Origin: Thermobacillus xylanilyticus | Lineage (GTDB): Bacteria; Bacillota; Bacilli; Paenibacillales; Paenibacillaceae | Reading direction: 5' to 3' | Length of the DNA: 32,871 nucleotides | Assembly (NCBI RefSeq): GCF_907165215.1 | Contig: NZ_CAJRAY010000043.1 | Coordinates: 1 to 32,871 of the forward strand | In this document: positions 23,848 through 30,968 of the stretch, in pieces | Layout: every line of letters begins with the position of its first letter | How positions within the stretch are numbered: position 1 is the first letter of the stretch | Notes under the pieces: generated by a model | Seen by the model: only the letters and a program-made list of their open reading frames with translations | The model's database searches: none | Told to the model about the DNA's origin: nothing | Translations under genes and position numbers: made by a program

Positions 23848-25130
23848 TCCGCTTGTCCCTCCTTGCCGCTCCGTTCAACGATCACGCGTTCCCCGTCGGT
23901 GAGCGCATTGACGCCGGTAATCGCGATGCTCTCGCCTTCGCTGACACCGGACAGCACTTCATAATAGGATGGTGTCGACCGGCCGGTCTTCACTTCGCGT
24001 TTTCTCACGATATCGTCTTCGATGACGAACACATACCGCCGGCTTCCTTCCTCGAGCACGGCGTACTGCGGCACCGCAAGCGCGGACAGTTCGGCTTCTT
24101 CCGACAATTCGACGGCTACCTTCATGCCCGGCTTGAGCCGGCCGTCGCGATTCGGCACCGTGAGTTCCAGCACATAAGCGTTCCGCTCGGGATCCGGGAT
24201 GGATGACAGATAGCTCACGGGCGCTTGTCCCTGCTCTTCGCCGCCGGGCAGCACATACTTGAGCTCGGCCTTGCCCCGCACATATTGCGCGCCTTCTTCG
24301 TTCAGGTAAGCGACGATCCGCACCGGATCCACCTGCTCGATCCGCCCGACGGGCACGCCCTCCCGAACCATCATGCCTTCAATTAATGTCAGCTGCGTGA
24401 TGACGCCGCCGACCGGCGCCTTGATCGTAAGCTGTTCGAGCGCCTCGCTCCGCAGCTGCAGCGCCAGCTCCGCATCGGCCAACCGATTTTCCAGTTCCGC
24501 CATCCGGTCGGACTGGTTCAACGACTGCAGCCGCTTGCGCGCAAGTTCCAGATCCTGACGGTAGGATTCGAGTTCCGATGCCGACCGGTCGACGTCCTCT
24601 TTCGTCGCCAGGCCGCTGTCGTAGTCGTTGCGGACCTTGTTGTGCTGGCGCTGCAATTCGTTCAGTCTGATCTCCATCTTGCGAATCTCCGCCGCGAGCT
24701 CCTGCCGGCTGACCGACAGTTCCTGGCGGGCCGTCCGGAGCGCGCTGTTCGCCTGGTCGACGGCGGCCAGCGCCTGCTCATAGGCCAGATTGACCTCTTC
24801 GGAAGACAGCTGCGCGATCGGTTCGCCTTCCTCCACGGTATCGCCGAGCTTTTTGTGCAGCGTCTCGACCGTGCCGGAGATCTTCGGTTCGACATCGAAC
24901 TGAATCGAGGACTCGACATCCGCCGTAATGTGAATCGGTTCCTCGATCTGCCGCACGGCCACCGTCTCGGCCCGCACGGACCGGATCTGCGGCGTTACGT
25001 CCGCCTCTTCCCGCGGGGCGGAGAACGCGTCGAGGAGCGTGCATCCCGCGGTCATCGACAGACACAGCGCGACGACCGCGGCATTACGAGCGTTGCGCGC
25101 CGCCTGCCGCATCCTTCGCTCTCGTTGCAC
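23844..25130 (-). CDS. Lipoprotein of the membrane-fusion (HlyD/RND adaptor) family
   Basis: 428 residues. The lipobox LSMTAGC with Cys30 marks a lipoprotein on the outer face of the membrane. VEPKISGTVETLHKKLGDTVEEGEPIAQL is the first half of a lipoyl/barrel-sandwich domain, and ITIKAPVGG-like LTIKAPVGGVITQL is the second. Between them (about 110-215) is a long Glu/Arg/Leu-rich coiled coil. A beta-barrel and membrane-proximal region follow. Such adaptors normally work with an ABC or RND pump, yet no pump gene is adjacent. The start is GTG at 25130 with GAGGAGG 8 nt before it. It follows the tyrosine kinase gene closely, so it likely belongs to EPS export or surface assembly. Confidence 0.88.
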   Translation of the reverse strand: MQRERRMRQAARNARNAAVVALCLSMTAGCTLLDAFSAPREEADVTPQIRSVRAETVAVRQIEEPIHITADVESSIQFDVEPKISGTVETLHKKLGDTVEEGEPIAQLSSEEVNLAYEQALAAVDQANSALRTARQELSVSRQELAAEIRKMEIRLNELQRQHNKVRNDYDSGLATKEDVDRSASELESYRQDLELARKRLQSLNQSDRMAELENRLADAELALQLRSEALEQLTIKAPVGGVITQLTLIEGMMVREGVPVGRIEQVDPVRIVAYLNEEGAQYVRGKAELKYVLPGGEEQGQAPVSYLSSIPDPERNAYVLELTVPNRDGRLKPGMKVAVELSEEAELSALAVPQYAVLEEGSRRYVFVIEDDIVRKREVKTGRSTPSYYEVLSGVSEGESIAITGVNALTDGERVIVERSGKEGQAE

Positions 25131-25143
25131 CGGCCCAACCTCC

Positions 25144-25821
25144 TCATTTGCCGTAATAGTCCGAATAGGGATCCAGCGCTTTCCGATTCATTTTGTTCAA
25201 GACCGCTCCAAGCAGGTTCGCATTGGCCTGCACCAGCTCGGTTTTCGCCTTCAGGACGGCTTTCTCCCGCGCCTTGCCGCTTTCGAGCACGAGCAGCACG
25301 CCGTCGCATTTGGCGGCGAGAATCTTCGCGTCGATGGCGGCCAGAATCGGCGGCGTATCGACGATGACCATGTCGTATGCCTGCTTCAGCAGCGCGATCA
25401 GCTCCGTCATCCGTTCGGAAGCCAGCAGGTCCGAAGGATTCGGGACGCTGCGCCCCGCGCCGATGAACGCCGCGCCGACCATCGTGTCCGTCAGCACGTA
25501 AGACGGCATCATGCCGGGATCGAGCAGATAATCCGTAAGTCCCGGGCTGCGGCGCCGATCTATCACCTGATGAAGCGTCGGCTTGCGGATGTCCCCGTCG
25601 ACCAGGACGACGGTGCGGCCGGCCCGCGCATAGGCGGACGCCAGGTAGAGCGCCGTGGTCGATTTGCCTTCGCCGGGGACGGCCGAGGCGACGGCGACGG
25701 CGCGGATCGGCCGGCGGCGGGAAGCGAACTCGATGTTCGCCTTGAGCGTCCGGTAGGCTTCCATGAACGGCGACACATCGTCGACCTGCAATGTCGGCGC
25801 GTCTTTATTTGACCGCGGCAT
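25144..25821 (-). CDS. BY-type tyrosine kinase / Wzc-like ATPase (EpsB/CpsD-like)
   Basis: 225 residues. Walker A PGEGKST at 49-55, Walker A' VDGDIRKP at 74-81 and Walker B VIVDTPP at 152-158 define the bacterial tyrosine kinase family. The C-terminus DPYSDYYGK holds a Tyr cluster (219, 222, 223), the usual autophosphorylation site. With the Wzz-type partner encoded just upstream it controls EPS chain length and export through cycles of phosphorylation. I chose ATG at 25821, with GAGG 6 nt upstream; a GTG at 25833 is in frame. The gene overlaps the end of the Wzz gene by 17 nt. Confidence 0.93.
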   Translation of the reverse strand: MPRSNKDAPTLQVDDVSPFMEAYRTLKANIEFASRRRPIRAVAVASAVPGEGKSTTALYLASAYARAGRTVVLVDGDIRKPTLHQVIDRRRSPGLTDYLLDPGMMPSYVLTDTMVGAAFIGAGRSVPNPSDLLASERMTELIALLKQAYDMVIVDTPPILAAIDAKILAAKCDGVLLVLESGKAREKAVLKAKTELVQANANLLGAVLNKMNRKALDPYSDYYGK

Positions 25822-26572
25822 AAGCTTCCTCACCGATCCTTCCCTGGGTTCCCTTGCGGCTGCGGGTGCGGCCCGAACGCAGTCTCGTCTTCGGCACCGA
25901 GGCGAGCGTCGAGACGCCGAGCACCCGCACGACGTCCGCCTCGTCCTTGATCCGGTCGTCGAGCACGTCGAGCAGGATGGCGATGCCGACGGACACGATC
26001 AGCGACGCCGCGAAGGCGAGAAAAATATACGTAGTGTGCTGTTCGTTCACCGGATTGGGACTCGCCGACAGCTTCGCTTCGGTCAGCAGCACGGCGGAAT
26101 GGCCCGGCGAAATTTTCGGCAGCTCCGTGACGAACACGTCCGTAATCGCATTGACCATCATGACTGCCCGTTCGTACGAAAACCCGGTGACCGAAATGAT
26201 CATGACGGACGTGTTGTTCAGCGCATGGACGGAGACACTGCGGATGAGCTCCTCGGTCGAGGCGTCGAGCTGCGGGTACCGCTCGACCACTTTGTCCATG
26301 ATGATCGGCGTGCGGATGATCTCCTTGTACGTTTCGATCACGCCGCCTCCGGAGGACATTTGTCCGATGTTCATGACGCCCCGGCTGAACGGATCCGCCG
26401 CATCCGCGCTGTTGACATACAGTTTCGTCTGCGCCGCATAGAGCGGCACATAGGTGTTGTAACTGAAGTAAGCGGCGCCGATGGTGCATGTCAGCACGAT
26501 CAGGACGATGAGCCAGAGCCTGCGACGCACGATCCGCAAGTATTCCCGCAAATCAATGTCTTCGGATTTCAA
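25805..26572 (-). CDS. Wzz-type polysaccharide co-polymerase / kinase activator (EpsA-like)
   Basis: 255 residues. Two membrane helices (about 18-38 and 181-202) flank an extracellular domain rich in helices, and a short basic cytoplasmic tail follows the second helix. IDLREYLRIVRRRLWLIVLIV is the typical Wzz N-terminus, and the P-N-P motif precedes the second helix (SASPNPVNEQH). In Gram-positive bacteria this protein activates the separate BY kinase encoded next. The start is TTG at 26572 with GGAGG 9 nt before it. A SinR-like box lies about 100 bp upstream. The start codon TTG may keep expression low. Confidence 0.92.
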   Translation of the reverse strand: MKSEDIDLREYLRIVRRRLWLIVLIVLTCTIGAAYFSYNTYVPLYAAQTKLYVNSADAADPFSRGVMNIGQMSSGGGVIETYKEIIRTPIIMDKVVERYPQLDASTEELIRSVSVHALNNTSVMIISVTGFSYERAVMMVNAITDVFVTELPKISPGHSAVLLTEAKLSASPNPVNEQHTTYIFLAFAASLIVSVGIAILLDVLDDRIKDEADVVRVLGVSTLASVPKTRLRSGRTRSRKGTQGRIGEEAYAAVK

Positions 26573-26673
26573 AGGTTGTCGCCTCCAGACGACCCGCCCG
26601 CTTCAGACGAACCCGATATGGGGGTCCGCCGGCCGGGCGGATCGGCGGTTTGTTCGCCGTCAAAGCAAATGTT

Positions 26674-26689
26674 GTTCTATATAGTGAAC
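26674..26689. promoter_or_regulatory. SinR-type operator of the Wzz/kinase operon
   Basis: GTTCTATATAGTGAAC is an exact GTTC-N8-GAAC palindrome between sinI and the Wzz gene. I see no convincing -35/-10 pair beside it, so the operon may be read partly from a promoter before sinI. Confidence 0.68.
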
Positions 26690-26756
26690 ATGCCGGCATG
26701 CGCCGGCCAGCCGCAGCCGCCGGCTGCGCCGCCGTGCAGAGCCGAAACCCGCGCAT

Positions 26757-26918
26757 TCACTTCGTGCGCTTAAGACGCTCCGGGTTGCGAAGAAATTCGC
26801 GAATTTCCTCAATCGTCAGACCAATCCTTCTCGCCAGCTCGATCAATGCCGCCCATTCCGGATCAAAAGTCTGCACCCCGGCATTCATGTTTTGACCAGC
26901 CTCCCCAGACTCATGCAT
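26757..26918 (-). CDS. sinI: SinI-like antirepressor
   Basis: 53 residues. FDPEWAALIELARRIGLTIE and EIREFL form the SinI domain. The same pattern occurs in the C-terminal half of the SinR encoded next door (LDPEWTELVREAMASG, then FREFLEYQKW). In B. subtilis SinI binds SinR through this helical hairpin and takes it off DNA. The ATG at 26918 has GGAGGAG about 8 nt upstream; an internal ATG at 26888 is an alternative. The gene is divergent from sinR, unlike the tandem sinI-sinR of B. subtilis. It lies directly upstream of the Wzz/kinase operon and may be its first gene. Confidence 0.88.
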   Translation of the reverse strand: MHESGEAGQNMNAGVQTFDPEWAALIELARRIGLTIEEIREFLRNPERLKRTK

Positions 26919-26945
26919 GACGGTTTCTCCTCCGCACGCGACGGT

Positions 26946-26974
26946 TTGTTCGTTTTAAGAAACCATGCTATAAT
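26946..26974 (+). promoter_or_regulatory. Promoter of sinR with a near SinR box
   Basis: -35 TTGTTC (26946-26951), 17-nt spacer and a perfect -10 TATAAT (26969-26974). Overlapping the -35, 26948-26963 reads GTTC-GTTTTAAG-AAAC, one base from the exact palindrome. This suggests weak autoregulation. Confidence 0.65.
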
Positions 26975-27023
26975 TCATATGACCGCTAAATCAGGAACTT
27001 TCATGCAAAGGACGAGACGGCTA

Positions 27024-27350
27024 ATGGAAAGCATTGGAGCAAGAATCAAGGCCATCCGGACGCAGCGCCGGATGTCGCTGTCGGAATTGGCCGAAGCGGC
27101 AGGCGTGGCCAAATCCTATCTCAGCAATGTCGAACGGGGGATCCAAAACAATCCGTCCATCCAATTTATCGAGAAGATGGCTTCCACCCTCCGCGTGCCG
27201 GTCCATGTCCTGTTGTTCGGCGAGGCGGATCCGGAAGGCGCGCTTGACCCCGAATGGACGGAGCTTGTCCGGGAAGCGATGGCGTCCGGCGTCGACAAAG
27301 AGCAGTTCCGGGAGTTTCTCGAGTACCAGAAATGGCGAAAATCGCAATAG
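27024..27350 (+). CDS. sinR: SinR, biofilm master repressor
   Basis: 108 residues (111 in B. subtilis). The N-terminal XRE-type helix-turn-helix is nearly unmistakable: IGARIKAIRTQRRMSLSELA, AGVAKSYLSNVERG and NPSIQFIEKMASTL. The C-terminal half, LDPEWTELVREAMASGVDKE with FREFLEYQKWRKSQ, is the SinR dimerisation and SinI-binding hairpin. SinR represses matrix genes by binding GTTCTYT-like sites. The open frame extends upstream, but the ATG at 27024 begins the conserved MESIGARIK. The ribosome site is weak (AAGGA about 12 nt upstream), which would fit low levels. Matching palindromes lie before the EPS and lasso operons in this window. Confidence 0.95.
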   Translation: MESIGARIKAIRTQRRMSLSELAEAAGVAKSYLSNVERGIQNNPSIQFIEKMASTLRVPVHVLLFGEADPEGALDPEWTELVREAMASGVDKEQFREFLEYQKWRKSQ

Positions 27351-27376
27351 CGTCACACCGCAAATTCCGCCGGACA

Positions 27377-27392
27377 GTTCACGATATCGAAC
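27377..27392. promoter_or_regulatory. SinR-type operator downstream of sinR
   Basis: GTTCACGATATCGAAC is an exact GTTC-N8-GAAC palindrome 27 bp after the sinR stop codon. It lies just past the predicted start of the minus-strand promoter at 27404-27432, the same geometry as at the second EPS and lasso operons. Confidence 0.65.
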
Positions 27393-27403
27393 AACTTGTC
27401 CCT

Positions 27404-27432
27404 ATGATATGATACATTTCGTATCATGTCAA
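27404..27432 (-). promoter_or_regulatory. Predicted promoter reading antisense into sinR
   Basis: Consensus -35 TTGACA (27432-27427), 17-nt spacer, -10 TATCAT (27409-27404). The spacer carries a second palindrome, ATGATAC-ATTTC-GTATCAT (27409-27427), possibly a site for another regulator. Transcription would run through the sinR gene on the opposite strand. Confidence 0.55.
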
Positions 27433-27487
27433 CCCTATAACGTTCCATTTTGTATTCCACGAGTGCACGGAAATTGACGCAACAAGG

Positions 27488-27532
27488 CGAAAGCCTCCGA
27501 ATCCGCTGAATGCGCAGGGTCGGAGGCTTTCG
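27488..27532. terminator. Strong hairpin, probable bidirectional terminator
   Basis: A perfect 13-bp stem, CGAAAGCCTCCGA/TCGGAGGCTTTCG, encloses 19 nt. It lies about 140 bp after sinR, with T-rich bases at the end of the stem but no long T run. Confidence 0.6.
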
Positions 27533-27846
27533 ATTGCAACTACTGACAACCCTTATGTGTGAAACAACGAAACTGGGACACGTCATTCGCGACGAAACAG
27601 GGCAAAAATTGCCTTGAAGCGTCAAATAAGACCGCTCAGTTTCGAAAAAATTCGATTGAGGCCGAGTTTGGCAAAATAACGCTTCTCAGTTTCGTTAGAG
27701 TTCCTCCGGTTCTTTGCCCAAGTGCGGGGACGAACACGATGAACGGCACCGCATGCCGTTGCAAAAACAGCGAAGCCGCCCGGCTCGTCCGACACCCCCA
27801 ACAAAGTCACCTCTCGCCGCTAACGCTCGTCCGCGCACAGCAATAA

Positions 27847-27877
27847 GCCCGCAGGCGGCTCCCATGCCGCTGCGGGC
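27847..27877 (-). terminator. Terminator of the CDF transporter gene
   Basis: A GC-rich stem (GCCCGCA then GCGGC, paired with GCCGC then TGCGGGC, with a one-base bulge) is followed on the minus strand by TTATT. It lies 29 bp after the transporter stop. Confidence 0.7.
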
Positions 27878-27905
27878 GATCCAAGGCCGACCGAGCGTGC
27901 CCCGC

Positions 27906-28811
27906 CTACGTCCCCTCCGTCCGCGAAGCACTCGGCTCCTCGTACGGCTCGACGTGGACGTGCACATTCGCGATGTTGTGCCGGCGCTCCATCCGGCGCT
28001 CAATCTCGTCGCTGATCTGGTGGCTCTCGATCAGCGACAGTTCAGGATCCACCTGAATGATGACGTCGATCAGAACATTGCTGCCGTGAATGCGCGCCTT
28101 GATGTCCTTGATCCGCCGGACGCCTTTCGTCCGCTCGATCGTGCCGCGCAGCGTCTCCAGTTCCTTCTCGTCAAATCCGTCGGTCAGCGTATGCGTCGAA
28201 CTGTAGAAGATGCCCCAGGCCGTCTTGAGGATGAGCAGGCCGACGGCAACGGCGGCCACCGGATCGAGCCACGGCATGCCGAACTGGGAGCCGAAGATGC
28301 CCGCCGCGGCGCCGACGCTGACGAGCGCGTCGGACAGATTGTCCTTGGCCGCGGCCATCAGCGCCTGGCTGCGGATGCGCGCCGCCAGCCGCCGGTTGTA
28401 GGCGTAGACGCCAAGCATGACGAGCGCGGCGCCAAGCGCGATCCAGGCGGATGCCGGATCCGGCGCGGCCCGGTCGCCCGCGGTGATCGACCGCCCGGCG
28501 TCGATCAGCACCTGCAGGCCGACCATGGCCATGATGAAGGAAGCGATCAATGCCGCTATCGTCTCGGCCCGGAAATGGCCGTAAGGATGATCCTTGTCGG
28601 GCGGCTTGCGCGAGATGCGCAGACCGATGAGCACCGCCGCGGAAGCGGCGATATCCGACAGATTGTTGTAGCCGTCCGCGGTCAGCGCGCTGGAGGACAA
28701 CACGTACCCGGCGGCCAGCTTGATGCCCGAGAGCAGGAGATAGGCCGCGATGCTCGCCCATGCCCCCCGCTCGCCGGCTCGAATGTTTTGATACGGGTCC
28801 AGCCCGGGCAC
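27906..28811 (-). CDS. Cation diffusion facilitator (CDF) family transporter
   Basis: 301 residues. LTADGYNNLSDIAAS in helix 2 and AKDNLSDALVSVG in helix 5 provide the metal-site Asp/Asn residues. DKDHPYGHFRAETIAALIAS is the usual loop after helix 2. Six membrane helices precede a cytoplasmic C-terminal domain with IHGSNVLIDVIIQVDPELSL and HIxNVHVHVEP-like NIANVHVHVEPY. CDF proteins export Zn2+, Mn2+, Co2+ or Fe2+ in exchange for protons; which metal is used here is not clear. The start is given as GTG 28811, which overlaps GGAGG, so the true start is uncertain. It is unrelated to the EPS region and has its own terminator. Confidence 0.92.
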   Translation of the reverse strand: MPGLDPYQNIRAGERGAWASIAAYLLLSGIKLAAGYVLSSSALTADGYNNLSDIAASAAVLIGLRISRKPPDKDHPYGHFRAETIAALIASFIMAMVGLQVLIDAGRSITAGDRAAPDPASAWIALGAALVMLGVYAYNRRLAARIRSQALMAAAKDNLSDALVSVGAAAGIFGSQFGMPWLDPVAAVAVGLLILKTAWGIFYSSTHTLTDGFDEKELETLRGTIERTKGVRRIKDIKARIHGSNVLIDVIIQVDPELSLIESHQISDEIERRMERRHNIANVHVHVEPYEEPSASRTEGT

Positions 28812-29160
28812 CTCCGTTCCATCGTTTCATCCACAACAGCAGTATGATAACCGACCGGTTCCGTGTGGGTCCAGAGAAACAGTTTTGACACGGTGCGCGA
28901 CTTTATGCATGAATGCAACAGTCTGTCCGCAAGCCATCTTCTGCCGCGCAGGCAAAAACGGCCGACCCGTCTGCAGAGGCGAGAACATCCCGTAAAAACC
29001 AATTCGATTCGCCCCCGTCTCGAACACGCCGGCAGGAACGAAGAAAGATGCGAAGCAGCTTCGCCAATTTTGCCGAACCCCTCTTACCGTCTTACGCCAT
29101 TTCAGGCAGATGAAAATTTTCCGCTTATCCAGAGCGGGACGGTCAAGACGGACGTCAAAA
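28812..29160. other. Intergenic region, no gene supported
   Basis: About 350 bp between two minus-strand genes. A possible weak promoter for the CDF gene is TGGACC-N18-TATCAT ending near 28850 on the minus strand. I see no convincing coding sequence. Confidence 0.5.
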
Positions 29161-29186
29161 GCCGCCGGGCTCCAGTCCCCGGCGGC
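29161..29186 (-). terminator. Rho-independent terminator of the ABC-F gene
   Basis: Stem GCCGCCGGG/CCCGGCGGC with an 8-nt loop, followed on the minus strand by TTTT (29160-29157). It lies 14 bp after the stop codon. Confidence 0.85.
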
Positions 29187-29199
29187 TTCATCCCATATC

Positions 29200-30819
29200 T
29201 TATGCGGAATAGGCCTGCTCCCGCAGCGCCTTGACTTCGTCGCTCTCGAGATATTCCTCGTACGTCATGAGCCGGTCGATGACGCCGCGCGGCGTGATTT
29301 CGAGAATCCGGTTCGCGATCGTCGACACGAACTGACGGTCATGCGAGGTAAAGATCATCGTCCCGTCGAAATCGATCAGCGCGTTGTTGAGCGACGTGAT
29401 CGACTCGAGGTCCAGGTGGTTCGTCGGTTCGTCCATCAGCAGCACGTTCGCGCCGGACAGCATCATCCGGGCCAGCATGCAGCGCACCTTCTCGCCGCCG
29501 GAGAGGACGCTCGCTTTCTTCAGCGCTTCGTCGCCGGAGAACAGCATCCGTCCGAGGAAGCCGCGGATGAACGTCTCGTCCTGCTCCTTCGAGAACTGCC
29601 GCAGCCAATCGACGAGATTGAGATCGACGCCGTCGAAGTATTTCGAGTTGTCCTTCGGGAAATACGCGCGCGTCGTCGTCACGCCCCACTGATACGTGCC
29701 CGCATCCGGTTCAAGCTCGCCCATCAGAATTTGCATGAGCACCGTCTTCCAGAGCGAATCCGGCCCGACGAGCGCGATCTTGTCGCCCTTGTTCACCGTC
29801 AGCGTCAGGTTGTCGATCACCTTCACGCCGTCGATCGACTTCGTCAGCCCTTCGATGAGAAGCAGCTGCTTGCCCGCCTCGCGTTCCGGCTTGAACTGGA
29901 TGAACGGATATTTCCGGTTCGACGGCTTGATGTCGTCGAGCGTAATTTTCTCGAGCAGCTTCTTCCGCGCGGTCGCCTGTCTCGCCTTCGACTTGTTCGC
30001 GCTGAACCGCTGGATGAACGCCTGCAGCTCCTTGATCTTCTCTTCCTTCTTCTTGTTCTGTTCGCGCATGAGCTGCAGCGCCAGCTGGCTCGACTCGTAC
30101 CAGAAGTCGTAGTTGCCGACATAGAGCTGAATCTTGCCGTAGTCGATGTCCGCGATGTGCGTACAGACCGTATTCAGGAAATGCCGGTCGTGGGAGACGA
30201 CGATGACCGTTCCCTCATAATTCAGCAGAAAATCTTCCAGCCACTCAATCGACTGCCGGTCCAGGTGGTTCGTCGGTTCGTCCAGCAGCAGAATCTGCGG
30301 GTTGCCGAAAAGCGCCTGCGCCAGCAGGACGCGCACCTTCTGGTTGCCGTCCAGTTCCTTCATCAGCTTGTCGTGCAGCTCGTTCGGAATGCCGAGCCCG
30401 TTCAGCAGGGAAGCCGCTTCCGACTCCGCTTCCCAGCCGTTCATCTCGGCGAACTCCGCTTCAAGCTCGCCGGCCCGCATGCCGTCCTCGTCGCTGAAGT
30501 CCGGCTTCGCGTAGAGCGCTTCCTTCTCTTTCATCACGTCATACAGCCGCTTGTACCCCATGATGACCGTGTCGAGCACCTTGAATTCGTCGTACTCGAA
30601 GTGGTTCTGCTTGAGCACGGCGATCCGCTCGCCCGGCGTCACATGCACTTCGCCGTTCGTCGGTTCGATCTCGCCGGACAGAATTTTCAGGAACGTCGAC
30701 TTCCCCGCGCCGTTCGCGCCGATGAGGCCGTAGCAGTTGCCCGGCGTGAACTTGATATTGACATCCTCGAAAAGCGCGCGCTTCCCGTAACGAAGCGTAA
30801 CGCCGCTCGTGCTGATCAT
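29200..30819 (-). CDS. ABC-F ATPase (YkpA/YbiT type)
   Basis: 539 residues with two ATPase domains and no membrane part. The first domain has GANGAGKST at 34-42, a degenerate signature LDGNQKVR and DEPTNHLD at 180-187. The linker (about 240-300) is charged and helical. The second domain has GPDSLWKT at 352-359 where a normal P-loop would be, then LSGGEKVR at 439-446 and DEPTNHLD at 463-470. ABC-F proteins act on ribosomes, either in translation control or antibiotic protection; the sequence and length here fit the YkpA/YbiT housekeeping group. The ATG at 30819 begins the conserved MISTSGVTLRYG; the open frame upstream is not conserved-looking. Confidence 0.92.
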   Translation of the reverse strand: MISTSGVTLRYGKRALFEDVNIKFTPGNCYGLIGANGAGKSTFLKILSGEIEPTNGEVHVTPGERIAVLKQNHFEYDEFKVLDTVIMGYKRLYDVMKEKEALYAKPDFSDEDGMRAGELEAEFAEMNGWEAESEAASLLNGLGIPNELHDKLMKELDGNQKVRVLLAQALFGNPQILLLDEPTNHLDRQSIEWLEDFLLNYEGTVIVVSHDRHFLNTVCTHIADIDYGKIQLYVGNYDFWYESSQLALQLMREQNKKKEEKIKELQAFIQRFSANKSKARQATARKKLLEKITLDDIKPSNRKYPFIQFKPEREAGKQLLLIEGLTKSIDGVKVIDNLTLTVNKGDKIALVGPDSLWKTVLMQILMGELEPDAGTYQWGVTTTRAYFPKDNSKYFDGVDLNLVDWLRQFSKEQDETFIRGFLGRMLFSGDEALKKASVLSGGEKVRCMLARMMLSGANVLLMDEPTNHLDLESITSLNNALIDFDGTMIFTSHDRQFVSTIANRILEITPRGVIDRLMTYEEYLESDEVKALREQAYSA

Positions 30820-30923
30820 CGAATCACTTCCCCGTCCTTGCCCCTGTAATGAGTACATCCTCCCGCATTATAGCACAGAAGCCGACGGGCGGCCATTGAG
30901 CGCGCCTGAATTCGCAATGAAGC

Positions 30924-30959
30924 GGAGCCCCCGAAGCGGTCTGGCCGCCCGGAGGCTCC
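30924..30959 (-). terminator. Possible terminator after the oxidoreductase gene
   Basis: An imperfect GC-rich hairpin (GGAGCC...GGCTCC, with inner GCGG/CCGC) starts about 10 bp after the stop. Only a weak T-rich run follows on the minus strand. Confidence 0.4.
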
Positions 30960-30968
30960 CATTGCGCG

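Larger units (their letters stand above)
27351..27905. other. Intergenic region, no gene supported
   Basis: About 555 bp between the convergent sinR and CDF genes, more AT-rich than the neighbourhood. It holds a minus-strand promoter, a SinR-type box and two hairpins (listed separately). Open frames in it (for example on the minus strand 27622-27810) lack ribosome sites and recognisable sequence. Confidence 0.6.

Noticed and set aside
27021..27356. Minus-strand open frame of 111 codons opposite sinR
   Set aside because: It lies behind the antisense promoter but has no ribosome site and no recognisable sequence. The transcript, if real, is more likely non-coding.
27622..27810. Possible remnant of a transposase or other gene on the minus strand
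   Set aside because: The translated end (EKRYFAKLGLNRIFSKLSGL) matches nothing I recognise, and there are no terminal repeats or target duplications.
28885..28913. TTGACA on the plus strand at 28885 as a promoter
   Set aside because: No acceptable -10 lies 16-18 nt downstream and no plus-strand gene follows.
28863..29234. Plus-strand open frame of 123 codons in the CDF/ABC-F gap
   Set aside because: No ribosome site, mixed composition, and it runs through the ABC-F terminator into antisense of that gene.
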